DNA of 63,503 nucleotides from JAAUTS01 sp034440395 (GTDB lineage: Bacteria; Verrucomicrobiota; Verrucomicrobiia; Methylacidiphilales; JAAUTS01). The DNA lies in NCBI GenBank assembly GCA_034440395.1, contig JAWXBW010000024.1, forward strand, positions 1-63,503. The letters run 5' to 3'. The position numbers and the translations under genes were made by a program. Below the pieces are notes generated by a model, which saw only the letters and a program-made list of their open reading frames with translations, was not told where the DNA came from and did no database searches. Below, one piece after another: positions 24,850-34,094 of the stretch (the first letter of the stretch is position 1; each line of letters opens with the position of its first letter).

Positions 24850-26862
24850 TCAGGGCAGTGAATTTTTCCTGACCCAGATACCGATCAGAGGGTTGGCCTC
24901 ATCAAAGCGAACGAAGATGAAGTGCGTTTTAATCTGGTCTGCTATTTTGTCGAAGAGAGCTTTATCCACAGGTTCGGCCATAGGCCACAAGATATATTGA
25001 ACTTCGTAAGAGTTAAGAAAATCGATTGGAGATGTTAGCTCACCAAGGAAAAACTCAGTACTCCGATTCCAGCGCTGTTCGATGTCTTTTTGGTAGCCTC
25101 TCCAAAGTTTTTCATGGGAAACCCACCCAAAGACACTGGGGTGACCCGTGAAGACGGAAATAGCACCAGTCTCAACAAAGGCTTGTCGATCCTTTACAGG
25201 TTTTTCTAGGGTCACGCCTTGGGGATGAACTTTGAGGTAGCTCATGATGCTATTGTGAACATTGGCGGGTTCTGTTTGAGTTAAATAAGCTGCACCGTTT
25301 AGGTGACCTCTGTCACCTTTATCACCAAGGATCCAAGCTCGCCCCAGACCTACGGCGAAATAAAGAGTTCCCAAAAGAGCTGCTAAAGTAAGGATCATGC
25401 TGACGGATATCCGTCTAGCTAGAGATAGGCAGATGGGAGCTAGCATCAAGGTGACTAATGCGGCCAACCAAGACCACCATTTCAGGGTTGTGTTGAAGCG
25501 TTCGAACCGTCCTGAGTAAAGGTCATTTAGGTTTACTGTCTCCACAAGGATAAGGAAGAGAACGATAAGAACGACAAACCAACGAAACGGGCTGTACTCT
25601 TTTCTAGCAACGAAGAGGAGGGCTATGATGATAAAATAAATGGGCCAGAACACCATAAAGTAAGCTAAGACAGGGGCATGTTGCCCTGCTTGTACGAACT
25701 CGAAGCTCATGCCGTCATAAACACCACGGTTAAGAAAATAGGTGAGGAATGGGTAGAGAAGAAAAGTGACTAATAAGCTCGAACCAAAAACGGTTTTCCA
25801 ATCGGGTTGCCCGCGGTATCTCCAGAGAAAGAGGAGGAAGAAACCGACAAGGATAACTTGAAGTGGTAGGATCCATGTGTGGCTAACGAGCGTGAGTGGG
25901 ATGGTAGCCATAAGGCAGCCTAGTGCCCACTTTTGATTGGGATTGTTCAGTAGAAGTCCGAAGGCGGCTAACGCCATGGCCAGTAAGACGTAGCTGCTAA
26001 GATAAGCGTGGTAATCACCTAGTTGAATGGAGTAAGAAAAAACTTCCATTGCTAATTCGGGGATGGCTTCGGATTCCAAGCGATCCCGGTAACCTACTCC
26101 GTGGGAAAACTCAGCTAACTTAACTCCGAGTTCGGTAAGATTTTCTGGGGTGTCAACCGTAGTAATACCGATGAAGCGCATGGCACTAAAGAGAGTTTCA
26201 TTTTTTACGAGGAAAGGGGTAAAGACAACAGCACCGCTGCCGCCCAGCATGAGTGCGGCTAGAACGAGGATTTGGATCCAACGACTAGGGGTTCTAGATT
26301 GAATGTAGTCATAGGCAGGAGCCATGACTAGTCCGACGATGACGCAGTAGGCTAAGTGACAAGCCATGCCTGCAGAGATGTCCATAACACGACCTAGTAG
26401 TCCTGCGGCGTAGTGTTGGAAGCTGTAATATTGAGTTAATTTATAGGGATGCAGCCATAAGTCGGGCGGGGGAAGTGTGCCTCCTTGCAGGTAGCTTGCG
26501 ACAAAACTTAAATCAGCTAATCTCTCGGTGTTTGCGTCAATATTAGGATAAAAATAACGCCACATCAGCGTGAACCCAAAACCAGCTAGAAAAGCTAGTT
26601 CTGCCCCGATGAAGTTTTTGAGCTGGAACCTCATTTTCCAGAGCAACCAGACGGAGAAGGCGGTAGAGGGATAGAGGAGTAAGGACAGACTTTTAAAGCC
26701 GTAAAAATGTTCAATAAAAAAGAAAATTAAGCAGCCGCTTAAAAGAGTGAAAGCCTTGGCTAGACCGAAGGTCAGACCCGTTAGGCGAACGGCACCCGCG
26801 GTAAGTCCTGCGAGGTTGATGAGGAGCATGGTGATGCAGATGAGATTAAATAAGTGATTCAT
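24850..26862 (-). CDS. DUF2298-type polytopic membrane protein (Chlor_Arch_YYY)
   Basis: This 670-residue membrane protein has about a dozen hydrophobic helices. A large first loop contains ANTERLADLSFVASYLQGG, then PDLWLHPYKLTQYYSFQHYAAGLLG, a signature of the DUF2298 family. The extracytoplasmic C-terminal domain (NGAAYLTQTEP through DFLNSYEVQYILWPMAEPV) resembles that of GT-C glycosyltransferases. The family is usually thought of as GT-C-like, but no activity is established. It lies between a PfkB kinase and hrpB on the same strand. Confidence 0.75.
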   Translation of the reverse strand: MNHLFNLICITMLLINLAGLTAGAVRLTGLTFGLAKAFTLLSGCLIFFFIEHFYGFKSLSLLLYPSTAFSVWLLWKMRFQLKNFIGAELAFLAGFGFTLMWRYFYPNIDANTERLADLSFVASYLQGGTLPPPDLWLHPYKLTQYYSFQHYAAGLLGRVMDISAGMACHLAYCVIVGLVMAPAYDYIQSRTPSRWIQILVLAALMLGGSGAVVFTPFLVKNETLFSAMRFIGITTVDTPENLTELGVKLAEFSHGVGYRDRLESEAIPELAMEVFSYSIQLGDYHAYLSSYVLLAMALAAFGLLLNNPNQKWALGCLMATIPLTLVSHTWILPLQVILVGFFLLFLWRYRGQPDWKTVFGSSLLVTFLLYPFLTYFLNRGVYDGMSFEFVQAGQHAPVLAYFMVFWPIYFIIIALLFVARKEYSPFRWFVVLIVLFLILVETVNLNDLYSGRFERFNTTLKWWSWLAALVTLMLAPICLSLARRISVSMILTLAALLGTLYFAVGLGRAWILGDKGDRGHLNGAAYLTQTEPANVHNSIMSYLKVHPQGVTLEKPVKDRQAFVETGAISVFTGHPSVFGWVSHEKLWRGYQKDIEQRWNRSTEFFLGELTSPIDFLNSYEVQYILWPMAEPVDKALFDKIADQIKTHFIFVRFDEANPLIGIWVRKNSLP

Positions 26863-26956
26863 GCATGGATTTTTTAGCAGAAAGTTAGAGGCTAGGACAA
26901 GGGTTGATTGGAGAGGTCACAATTCGGAGTAGCGCTTAGGAAAATAGGTTTTAGCT

Positions 26957-27937
26957 TTAGGTCTTGAGTAGGCTCCAACGTTCGGCGGGGATTTTCGGGC
27001 CGAGCACTTGCACGACTTCGGCTCCTAGACGGGAACCTAGTGCCCCGCTTTTTTCTAAATCTAAGCCCGTAAGCCATCCGTAGAGGAAGCCTGCGGCCCA
27101 AGCATCTCCTGCTCCTGTCGTGTCGAGCGGTGTTTCTACATTCTGGGGTGCAATGGAGATGACTTTACCGTTCTGAGCTATGAAGGAGCCTTTCTTACCG
27201 ACCTTCACGGCGGCGATGTCGCACAGGGTGGATAGCTCTAGTGCCATGGCGGCGTAGTCGGATTCTTTGCCAGTGAAGGCCTTGGCTTCGTCTTCATTTG
27301 CAAAAATGATGTCTACGTAGTTGGTCAGTAAATCTTTAAGGATAGCCTTAGAGGCATGAACAACTTCAAAGGATGCTAGATCAAGACTGATTGTACAACC
27401 TGCTTCATGAGCGCACTTGATGATGTGTTGAGCTAGGTCAGGATTAAAAAGTAAGTAGCCTTCTAAATGGGCATGACGACATCCTTTAAAATCGTCCACG
27501 GTAATTTCTGTTGGGGATAAGGTTACAGCAGCACCCAAGTGAGTGCGCATAGTTCTTTCTGAATCTGGTGTGACGAGCGAAAGGCAGCGGGCATGGGGTA
27601 GATCGCCTTTCTTAAATTTTGAGGTATCGCCACCAGCTTGTTTAAAATGCTGCATATAGGTTTGAGCCGTGGAATCATTACCGATTTTCCCAAGGAAGGT
27701 TACAGGGAGGCCGAGTTGGGCGAGAGCTTGAACCGTGTTTGCACTGGAGCCACCGGGGACTTCCGTTAATTGTCCGATCAATTCAAGCAAAATGCCTTCC
27801 ATTTGCGGAGCTTCTAAATACTCCATTCCACCTTTAGCACCGCCTACTTTTTGCAGGAAGGATTCGGGGACTTGAGCGATCGAGTCCATAATAGGAGCAC
27901 CGACACCGATGCAGAGGTAGGAAACGTTTATTGACAT
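26957..27937 (-). CDS. PfkB-family carbohydrate/nucleoside kinase
   Basis: About 326 residues from the ATG at 27937, chosen because MSINVSYLCIGVG starts the Rossmann strand. Upstream in-frame sequence to 27997 has no family similarity, and an AGAAAGA purine run precedes this ATG. PfkB signature 1 region GGSSANTVQALAQLG binds the sugar. Signature 2, DTTGAGDAWAAGFLYG, carries the catalytic Asp. The pattern of early residues (IMDSIAQVPESFL) resembles the adenosine kinase subgroup, but ribokinase- or fructokinase-like substrates are equally possible. Confidence 0.9.
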   Translation of the reverse strand: MSINVSYLCIGVGAPIMDSIAQVPESFLQKVGGAKGGMEYLEAPQMEGILLELIGQLTEVPGGSSANTVQALAQLGLPVTFLGKIGNDSTAQTYMQHFKQAGGDTSKFKKGDLPHARCLSLVTPDSERTMRTHLGAAVTLSPTEITVDDFKGCRHAHLEGYLLFNPDLAQHIIKCAHEAGCTISLDLASFEVVHASKAILKDLLTNYVDIIFANEDEAKAFTGKESDYAAMALELSTLCDIAAVKVGKKGSFIAQNGKVISIAPQNVETPLDTTGAGDAWAAGFLYGWLTGLDLEKSGALGSRLGAEVVQVLGPKIPAERWSLLKT

Positions 27938-27975
27938 AGAATATCTTTCTAAGCGTGAATAGAATAGCGGCAAGC

Positions 27976-28119
27976 TTAAAGAGCCTTCATAAAACAAAGA
28001 GGCATGAGATGGACTGTAAAACGTGTGGAATTATCACCCACCACCATTGGATTAGAAACTGACAGAACTTCTTTGAGCATTTCGCTTGTCTCTGGGGTTA
28101 ACACTTGAAATGCTTCCAT
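27976..28119 (-). CDS. possible 47-codon small ORF divergent from lysA
   Basis: An ATG at 28119 opens a frame of 47 codons ending TAA at 27976. The peptide starts MEAFQVLTPETSEM and contains NSTRFTVHLMPL. Codon use looks like the neighbours, and the composition is protein-like. It lies 38 bases upstream of the PfkB kinase start on the same strand and only 18 bases from the divergent lysA start. No Shine-Dalgarno sequence is seen, and no family is recognised. Chance cannot be excluded at this length. Confidence 0.35.
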   Translation of the reverse strand: MEAFQVLTPETSEMLKEVLSVSNPMVVGDNSTRFTVHLMPLCFMKAL

Positions 28120-28132
28120 GTTCAACTATCTA
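28105..28132 (+). promoter_or_regulatory. candidate lysA promoter next to the start codon
   Basis: TTGAAA (28105-28110), 16 bases, then TATCTA (28127-28132); a TATAAT (28131-28136) overlaps. Either -10 puts the +1 at or just past the lysA ATG (28138), consistent with a leaderless message. An upstream promoter further left is possible. Confidence 0.3.
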
Positions 28133-28137
28133 TAATT

Positions 28138-29421
28138 ATGCACCACTTTCATTATAAAAAAGGAGCCCTTCATGTTGAAGGCGTTTCGCTCGAAGTTTTA
28201 GCGGATAATTACGGCACACCGCTTTACGTTTATTCTGCTCAAACTTTGTTAGATCATTATAACGGCTTAGATAAAGTCTTAGCTCCTGTGGATCACATGA
28301 TTTGTTATGCCATGAAGGCTAATTCCAATCTTGCTGTGTTGAGCTTGCTGGCCAAACAAGGCTCGGGCTTTGACATAGTGAGTGCTGGAGAGCTTTACCG
28401 AGTGATCAAGGCTGGGGGAAAAGCCAGTCGTTGCGTGTTTGCTGGGGTGGGAAAAACGGCAGGAGAAATTGAGTATGCGTTAAAGCAGAAAGTTTACTCG
28501 TTCACGGTAGAGAGTTCGGCTGAACTTGAGTTGATTAATAAAATAGCCGCTCGGCTGAAAGTAAAAGCCCCTGTGGCGATCAGGGTTAATCCTAACGTGG
28601 ACGCCAAGACGCACGCTAAGATCACAACGGGGACTTATGAAAACAAGTTTGGCATACCTTTCGAGGAAATTTCTAGCCTTTACGCAAAAGCAGCGCGCTT
28701 AAAGAATATCTGGCTGCGAGGTGTGCAGATGCACATAGGATCACAAATTACTTCTGTCGCACCTTTTAAAAAGGCTGTGCAAAAAATGGTTCCTTTAGTC
28801 TTGGAGTTAAAAAAGAAATTTAAGATTGAGTATTTTGATGTAGGTGGTGGTTTAGGCATTGTATACGATCATGCGCTGCAAAGCGGGTCGGGGGATTGGT
28901 GGGCTAAGCAAACAGAAGCCCCCTTAACTCCAAAGGTTTATGCAGATGCTGTGATGCCACTACTAAAGGATTTAGGTTTGAGAATTCTCCTAGAGCCAGG
29001 ACGCTTCATTGCGGGAAATGCAGGGGTTTTAGTCTCAGAAGTTGTGTATGTAAAAAAGACGAAGAAAAAGAATTTCGTCATTGTGGACGCAGCGATGAAT
29101 GATCTGATCCGTCCTGCATTCTACGAGTCTTTTCATGAAATTGTCCCCTTGATGAAGAAGACGGGAAAAACTATTCCTAGTGATGTCGTGGGCCCTGTGT
29201 GCGAATCAGGTGATACCTTTTGTAAGGAAAGACCCCTACCGCCCCTGCAACAAAAGGATCGCATTGTTTTCATGAGTGCAGGTGCATATGGCTTCGTCAT
29301 GGCATCTAACTATAACAGTCGGCCTATGGCGGCTGAACTTTTAGTGAAGGGCGAAAAAATTCATTTAGCCCGTCAGCGGCAGAAACTAGAAGATTTAGTT
29401 CGTGGAGAAAAGGCTGGTTAA
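28138..29421 (+). CDS. lysA: diaminopimelate decarboxylase
   Basis: This PLP-dependent fold-III enzyme converts meso-DAP to L-lysine, the last step of the pathway. From the ATG at 28138 it is 427 residues (in-frame TTG 28105 has no supporting similarity). The PLP lysine is in CYAMKANSN. The HIGSQI motif, the glycine-rich phosphate loop GGGLGIVYD, LEPGRFIAGNAG and the catalytic Cys in VCESGDTF are all intact. It leads a cluster with dapF, dapA and dapB, and a gap of 97 bases separates it from dapF. Length is normal for bacterial LysA. Confidence 0.96.
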   Translation: MHHFHYKKGALHVEGVSLEVLADNYGTPLYVYSAQTLLDHYNGLDKVLAPVDHMICYAMKANSNLAVLSLLAKQGSGFDIVSAGELYRVIKAGGKASRCVFAGVGKTAGEIEYALKQKVYSFTVESSAELELINKIAARLKVKAPVAIRVNPNVDAKTHAKITTGTYENKFGIPFEEISSLYAKAARLKNIWLRGVQMHIGSQITSVAPFKKAVQKMVPLVLELKKKFKIEYFDVGGGLGIVYDHALQSGSGDWWAKQTEAPLTPKVYADAVMPLLKDLGLRILLEPGRFIAGNAGVLVSEVVYVKKTKKKNFVIVDAAMNDLIRPAFYESFHEIVPLMKKTGKTIPSDVVGPVCESGDTFCKERPLPPLQQKDRIVFMSAGAYGFVMASNYNSRPMAAELLVKGEKIHLARQRQKLEDLVRGEKAG

Positions 29422-29518
29422 CAGTGACACTTTGAGAATATTTTTTCTGAATAAGTTGTAGTAAAATCTTCTAAATTTTTCATGTCATTAAGCTGATTTT
29501 TATCTAAGTTAGTACTTA

Positions 29519-30331
29519 ATGAATCTTTCATTTTGGAAAATGAGCGGTGCTGGCAATGACTTTGTCTGTTTAGATAACCGTAAAAAAACTCTACGCCTTA
29601 GTGCTAAGCAAATTGAGGCTTTGTGCCACCGCCAATTCGGGGTGGGTGCTGACGGTTTACTTATATTGGAACGTGCTAAAACGAAATCTGCGGACTTCCG
29701 TATGCGTTACTATAATGCGGATGGGGGCGAAGCTGAGATGTGTGGCAACGGAGCCCGCTGTTTTGCTCGCTTTGCGCAGAAGATGGCTAAGGTGAAAAAA
29801 AAGGGGATGCGTTTCGATACGGGAGCAGGTCTAGTCGAAGCTGAGTTTTTTGGTGAAGAGGTTCGTGTTCAGTTGACCGCACCACAAGGTCTCGATCTAA
29901 ACCGGCAACTCCTAACCAGTCTGGGACAACTAAATGTGCATAGCTTAAATACAGGTGTGCCACACACCGTTTTGTTTGTGGAGGATGTCGGGAAGACAGA
30001 TATTCTGAGTCTAGGTGCAGAGTTACGTTATCATCCGCACTTTTCTCCGAAGGGCACGAACGTGAATTTTGCTCAAATTTTAGGGTCGAACAAGTTACGC
30101 GTCCGCACCTATGAGCGTGGAGTCGAAGGGGAAACACTGGCTTGTGGAACGGGGGTAACGGCAGTAGCCTTGATTGCTTCTGAGGTTCATGGCTTTAAAT
30201 CACCCGTCTCGATTAAGGTGCAGGGCGGCGATTTATTAAAGGTGTATTTTCAAAAAAAAGACGGCATTTTTAAGGAAGTAAAACTACTCGGACCAGCTGA
30301 TTTTATTTTTAAAGGAGAAACTTATGTTTAA
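29519..30331 (+). CDS. dapF: diaminopimelate epimerase
   Basis: DapF interconverts LL- and meso-diaminopimelate. The 270-residue protein has the pseudo-symmetric fold with both catalytic cysteines: Cys75 in MCGNGARCF and Cys209 in LACGTGVTAVA. The start (MNLSFWKMSGAGNDFV) matches the family exactly, so the ATG is secure. It overlaps dapA by eight bases, indicating coupling. Meso-DAP is used both for lysine by the adjacent lysA and for peptidoglycan cross-linking. Confidence 0.97.
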   Translation: MNLSFWKMSGAGNDFVCLDNRKKTLRLSAKQIEALCHRQFGVGADGLLILERAKTKSADFRMRYYNADGGEAEMCGNGARCFARFAQKMAKVKKKGMRFDTGAGLVEAEFFGEEVRVQLTAPQGLDLNRQLLTSLGQLNVHSLNTGVPHTVLFVEDVGKTDILSLGAELRYHPHFSPKGTNVNFAQILGSNKLRVRTYERGVEGETLACGTGVTAVALIASEVHGFKSPVSIKVQGGDLLKVYFQKKDGIFKEVKLLGPADFIFKGETYV

Positions 30332-31199
30332 GGGAACGATTACAGCTCTGGTCACGCCATTTAAAAATGGCTTGATCGATACCGTGGCATTTGAGGCTCT
30401 GATTGGGCGTCAAGTGGCGGCAGGGATTGACGGGATCGTCCCGGTAGGCACGACGGGAGAATCCCCAACTCTCAATCATCAAGAGCATCTGCGGGTAATT
30501 GAACTTGCCGTGAAGTTTGCTGACAAAAGGACGCTCGTGATCGCTGGCACGGGATCGAACTCCACGGCGGAAGCTGTGGAGTATACGCAAATGGCAGAGA
30601 CTCTAGGTGCTGATGCGGCACTCTTGGTAGCACCTTATTACAACAAACCTACGCAAGAAGGTTTGTATCAGCACTACATGGCTGTAGCCAAAAGCACGGA
30701 GTTGCCTTTGGTTTTATATTCTATTCCAGGCCGTTGCGGGATTGAGATTGGGATTGATACGGTGCTGAGGCTAGCGACGGACGCAAAGAACATCGTCGCT
30801 ATTAAAGAAGCCGGTGGCTCGGTTGATCGCGTGAGTAAGTTGCGTCAAGTGTTGCCTGATAGTTTCGACATTCTATCTGGCGATGACAGTTTAACTGTGC
30901 CTTTTATGAGTGTCGGGGCGAGGGGAGTGATCAGCGTGGCCTCGAATCTGATTCCGGCGGAAGTGCGTAACATGGTGGAGGCTGCTCTGGCAGGAGATTA
31001 TGTCAAAGCAGAAGTGCTGCATCGTAAATACTACGGGGTTTATACGGATATTTTTATTGAGGCTAACCCAGGACCAATCAAGGCGGCTATGGCTCTTAAA
31101 GGCTGGATAGAAGAGGAAGTGCGCTTACCTTTAGTGACAATGGCTGCAACTAATCGTGAAAGATTACTCGCTACATTAAAAACGGCGGGCGTACTTTAA
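30324..31199 (+). CDS. dapA: 4-hydroxy-tetrahydrodipicolinate synthase
   Basis: This TIM-barrel class I aldolase condenses pyruvate and aspartate semialdehyde, the first step committed to DAP. It has Lys161 as Schiff-base residue (VAIKEAGGS), Tyr132 (LVLYSIPGR), the TTGE segment VGTTGESPTL around residues 41-50, and the GSNST motif. Length (291) is normal. A good Shine-Dalgarno sequence (AAAGGAGA) precedes the ATG inside the end of dapF, with an eight-base overlap. dapB follows closely. Confidence 0.97.
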   Translation: MFKGTITALVTPFKNGLIDTVAFEALIGRQVAAGIDGIVPVGTTGESPTLNHQEHLRVIELAVKFADKRTLVIAGTGSNSTAEAVEYTQMAETLGADAALLVAPYYNKPTQEGLYQHYMAVAKSTELPLVLYSIPGRCGIEIGIDTVLRLATDAKNIVAIKEAGGSVDRVSKLRQVLPDSFDILSGDDSLTVPFMSVGARGVISVASNLIPAEVRNMVEAALAGDYVKAEVLHRKYYGVYTDIFIEANPGPIKAAMALKGWIEEEVRLPLVTMAATNRERLLATLKTAGVL

Positions 31200-31216
31200 T
31201 TTAAAAAGTGTTGGAT

Positions 31217-31957
31217 ATGTTAAAAACAAGAATAATAGTGGTGGGTTCAAAAGGACGCATGGGTCAAGCAATCCTCCGCTTAGCCACAGAAAGCCCAGAA
31301 TTTGAAATAGTCGGTGAAGTCGATCAGGGTGATGAGTGGAGTTCTTTAGTCCCCAAGTGTGATGCCATCATCGATTTCAGCCACCACACTAAGACTTTAG
31401 AAGTCACTCAGCTAGCGGCACAACATGGTAAAGTGTTAGCGATAGGCACAACAGGACATACTGACGAATTAAAGCGGGAGATTCTTTCTTACGGTTCAAA
31501 AATTCCGTTGATTTTTGCCTCAAATTATTCAGTAGGAGTGAACACGCTGTTTTATTTGACCCGAAAGGCAGCAGAGATTTTGCGCGAAGGCTTTGATCAA
31601 GAGGTGGTGGAAATGCACCACCGCCATAAGAAAGACTCCCCCAGTGGGACAGCTCGTTCTTTAGTAGAAATCTTATGTGAGGTGAAGGAAAAAACCGTGT
31701 CCGAGTTAGCTAGACACGGGCGCTCAGGGGAGCCTGGAGCGCGTAGCGTGGATGAGATTGGTATTCATGCTTTACGTGGCGGAGATGTGGTGGGAGATCA
31801 TACCGTGATTTTTGCCAGTGACGGTGAGCGGGTGGAGCTAACACATAAAGCATCCAGTCGCGACACTTTTGCCGCAGGAGCTTTGCGCGCATCTCGTTGG
31901 TTAGTGGGTAAAGAACCTAAGGTTTACGAGATGTTCGATGTGCTGGGACTGAAGTAG
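31217..31957 (+). CDS. dapB: 4-hydroxy-tetrahydrodipicolinate reductase
   Basis: This reductase uses NAD(P)H for the second committed step. The N-terminal Rossmann motif VVGSKGRMGQAI and the active-site MHHRHKKDSPSGTA (proton donor His/Lys pair and substrate-binding residues) are intact. The frame opens at TTG 31208, but the ATG at 31217 fits the start of the first strand better (MLKTRIIVV). With lysA, dapF and dapA it completes four of the DAP-pathway steps. The intermediate steps from tetrahydrodipicolinate to LL-DAP are not encoded here. Confidence 0.96.
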   Translation: MLKTRIIVVGSKGRMGQAILRLATESPEFEIVGEVDQGDEWSSLVPKCDAIIDFSHHTKTLEVTQLAAQHGKVLAIGTTGHTDELKREILSYGSKIPLIFASNYSVGVNTLFYLTRKAAEILREGFDQEVVEMHHRHKKDSPSGTARSLVEILCEVKEKTVSELARHGRSGEPGARSVDEIGIHALRGGDVVGDHTVIFASDGERVELTHKASSRDTFAAGALRASRWLVGKEPKVYEMFDVLGLK

Positions 31958-31973
31958 CTTTTGATTAAGGGCA

Positions 31974-32744
31974 TTAAGAAACTAGGTGTTCTTGAATATA
32001 CTCAAAACTTATCTGCAATGATTCTACGGGATCCTGCGGGCAGGTATCTTGTTCCACGATAAACCACTGACAGCCCGACTTTTCAGCGGCTGAAATGATC
32101 GCTTTAAAATTAAGGGTTCCTTGACCAATTTCACAATAGATGGGCGTATTCGCAGCGGTAAAAGAATAGTCCTTTAAATGGATCATGGGTAAACGGTTCT
32201 TTAGCTTCTCACACCATTCGATATTATTGCCACCACCGTATTGAATCCAGTAAGTGTCGGGCTCAGCTTGGAGATAGTTCGGATCGGTGTTTTGATAGAT
32301 GTAGTCAAGTGCCGTAACTCCATCGGTTTTAATGAATTCATTTCCATGGTTATGGTAAGTGAGGATTTGACCAGATTCGGCCAGCAATTTCCCTGCTTGG
32401 TTGAGATCAAAGCAGAGTGAATCAAGGCTGGCTCGATTTGACATATCCACGTTGGAGGGAAAGGGATAAGCGGTGAGCTTACAATTCAGCAGCTTGAGGC
32501 GATCGACAACAGCTTGAGGATTTTGGCGAATTAAATCAGATGGTTCGTGTGTGGCACAGCAAGTAAGACCTTCGGCGTTTAGGATAATGTTTAGTTCGTT
32601 TTCTGGAATGGGTCCCATGCCGCTTACTTGCACGGCGGTGTAACCGATTTTTCTTAGACGCTTCAGAGTTTGGGCGATTTCGGTTGGGGTTTTGAGAAGG
32701 TCTCGGCAGGTGTAAAGCTGAGCGGCTATTTGATTAATTTTCAT
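31974..32744 (-). CDS. sugar phosphate isomerase/epimerase-like TIM barrel
   Basis: This 256-residue AP-endonuclease-2/xylose-isomerase-like barrel has metal-site residues typical of the family: the ILTYHNHGNEF motif, an EPDTYWI segment with a metal Glu/Asp, HLKDY, and a terminal WFIVEQDTCP with Glu. It overlaps the Gfo/Idh/MocA oxidoreductase by four bases. Such pairs commonly act on inositol, trehalose-like or other polyol and keto-sugar substrates. The precise substrate is not evident. It is the last gene of the minus-strand cluster. Confidence 0.85.
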   Translation of the reverse strand: MKINQIAAQLYTCRDLLKTPTEIAQTLKRLRKIGYTAVQVSGMGPIPENELNIILNAEGLTCCATHEPSDLIRQNPQAVVDRLKLLNCKLTAYPFPSNVDMSNRASLDSLCFDLNQAGKLLAESGQILTYHNHGNEFIKTDGVTALDYIYQNTDPNYLQAEPDTYWIQYGGGNNIEWCEKLKNRLPMIHLKDYSFTAANTPIYCEIGQGTLNFKAIISAAEKSGCQWFIVEQDTCPQDPVESLQISFEYIQEHLVS

Positions 32745-33898
32745 AAATTTGTTTTGGGTTTAGGTATTTTTTTTACTTTTGAGTTTAGAATGAGTTTTTT
32801 GAGTAGAGCCGTGTAGGTGCTTGAGGCGAAGGGTAGGGTGATGGTCTTACCTTGAAGTGAGGACATGAGGATGGCGTTACCTAATATAACCGAATTGATG
32901 CCTTCTGCCGCAGGCGCCAAGAGAGTTTCTCCTTTTAATATGGCGCGGGTGAAATTTTTTAGGATACCGATGTGTTGCTCTCCTGCGTTGTTAGGCAGGG
33001 GAATGGATTGGAATTTTGACTTAGGTCGATCGGAACCGTTCTTGGACTTTTTACCGAACTGCGTCATGGAAACAGTGTTAAGAGTGAGTTGCAGTTGATT
33101 GTTTTCTAAGACTATTTTACCTAAGTCACCGGTCACTTCTAACCGATTCGTTCCAGGAGATTCACCTGTTGAGGTGATGAAGACAGCCGTGGTTCCATCA
33201 GCATAGTCAAAGTAGGCAGTGACATCATCTTCGACTTCAATTTCATGGTAGCGTCCTAGCTGGCAAAATCCGCGGACATTATCTGGCATACCGAAAATCC
33301 ATTGAAAAAGGTCTAGATTGTGGATTGCTTGGTTAACGAGGATCCCTCCACCTTCTCCTTCCCATGTAGCTCTCCACCTACCCGAGGAGTAGTAGGCCTC
33401 AGTTCTATACCAATCCGTGATAATCCAGTTAATCCGTCTAATTTTCCCTATCTTACCACTGGTCACTAAGCTCCGAATTTTTTGATACCGAGGATCTGTG
33501 CGTTGATTAAACATTCCAGAGAAAACTTGACGAGGATTCTTGTGTGCGGAGAGGAGTTTTTCGCAATCAGCTTTATGAACGGAAAGGGGTTTTTCCATCA
33601 TTACGTGGAGGCCAGCCTGCAGAGCTGCTATGCCAAGGGGAGTATGGGAGTAGTGAGGTGTCGTAATGAGGATCGCATCAATCAGTTTGGATTGAATGCA
33701 TTCATAGGCATTGAGAAAACAGGTTTGGGCAGGATAAAGTTCGAGAAGCTTTGGATTGGTGTCGCTCACCGCTACGAGCTCACAGTTAGGGACTATCCCA
33801 TTGAGTAACGATGCACAGTGAGCTGCGCCCATGCCGCCGAGCCCGACAACACCGAGACGCACTTTTTTTAATGGAGAAGAGGATATTTTGGTTGGCAT
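32741..33898 (-). CDS. Gfo/Idh/MocA-family oxidoreductase
   Basis: This 385-residue NAD(P)-dependent dehydrogenase has the N-terminal Rossmann motif GVVGLGGMGAAHC, the MEKPLS motif with the family Lys, a GGGILVNQAIHNLDLFQWI segment with the catalytic HNxD-type residues, and a C-terminal beta sheet. It is complete. It overlaps the isomerase-like gene (ATGA). Upstream lies a degraded reading frame that looks like the C-terminus of a related protein. The pair suggests catabolism of a sugar or sugar-like compound. Confidence 0.92.
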   Translation of the reverse strand: MPTKISSSPLKKVRLGVVGLGGMGAAHCASLLNGIVPNCELVAVSDTNPKLLELYPAQTCFLNAYECIQSKLIDAILITTPHYSHTPLGIAALQAGLHVMMEKPLSVHKADCEKLLSAHKNPRQVFSGMFNQRTDPRYQKIRSLVTSGKIGKIRRINWIITDWYRTEAYYSSGRWRATWEGEGGGILVNQAIHNLDLFQWIFGMPDNVRGFCQLGRYHEIEVEDDVTAYFDYADGTTAVFITSTGESPGTNRLEVTGDLGKIVLENNQLQLTLNTVSMTQFGKKSKNGSDRPKSKFQSIPLPNNAGEQHIGILKNFTRAILKGETLLAPAAEGINSVILGNAILMSSLQGKTITLPFASSTYTALLKKLILNSKVKKIPKPKTNL

Positions 33899-33904
33899 GG
33901 TGTT

Positions 33905-34081
33905 CTATGGGCAAGACTGTTGAGGACGGGCTTGATCGGATATGAGTTGGGCTTGCATGGATAGTTCAACAGCTAAACAAATGTGCTGCTGAGTCATAGC
34001 ACTTTCTGTTCTGTGTAGGCAATCAAGAATTAAGTGACCAAAAAAATGGAATCCGATTTGCCTTTGTATTCGGTGAATTAT
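33905..34081 (-). pseudogene. probable remnant of an oxidoreductase C-terminus
   Basis: The gap between the ABC permease and the Gfo/Idh/MocA gene holds a frame open for 58 codons (after a TGA at 34082-34084) up to a TAG at 33905-33907. Its peptide (FFGHLILDCLHRTES, then ICLAVELSMQAQLIS) follows the usual pattern of the last 45 residues of Gfo/Idh/MocA proteins: a short helix with a DC(V/L/I) segment, then an L(A)x(E)xSxxA helix. No N-terminal half is present. This suggests a deleted second oxidoreductase gene next to the intact one. The call rests on pattern alone. Confidence 0.4.
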
Positions 34082-34094
34082 TCACTGCAGGGTT

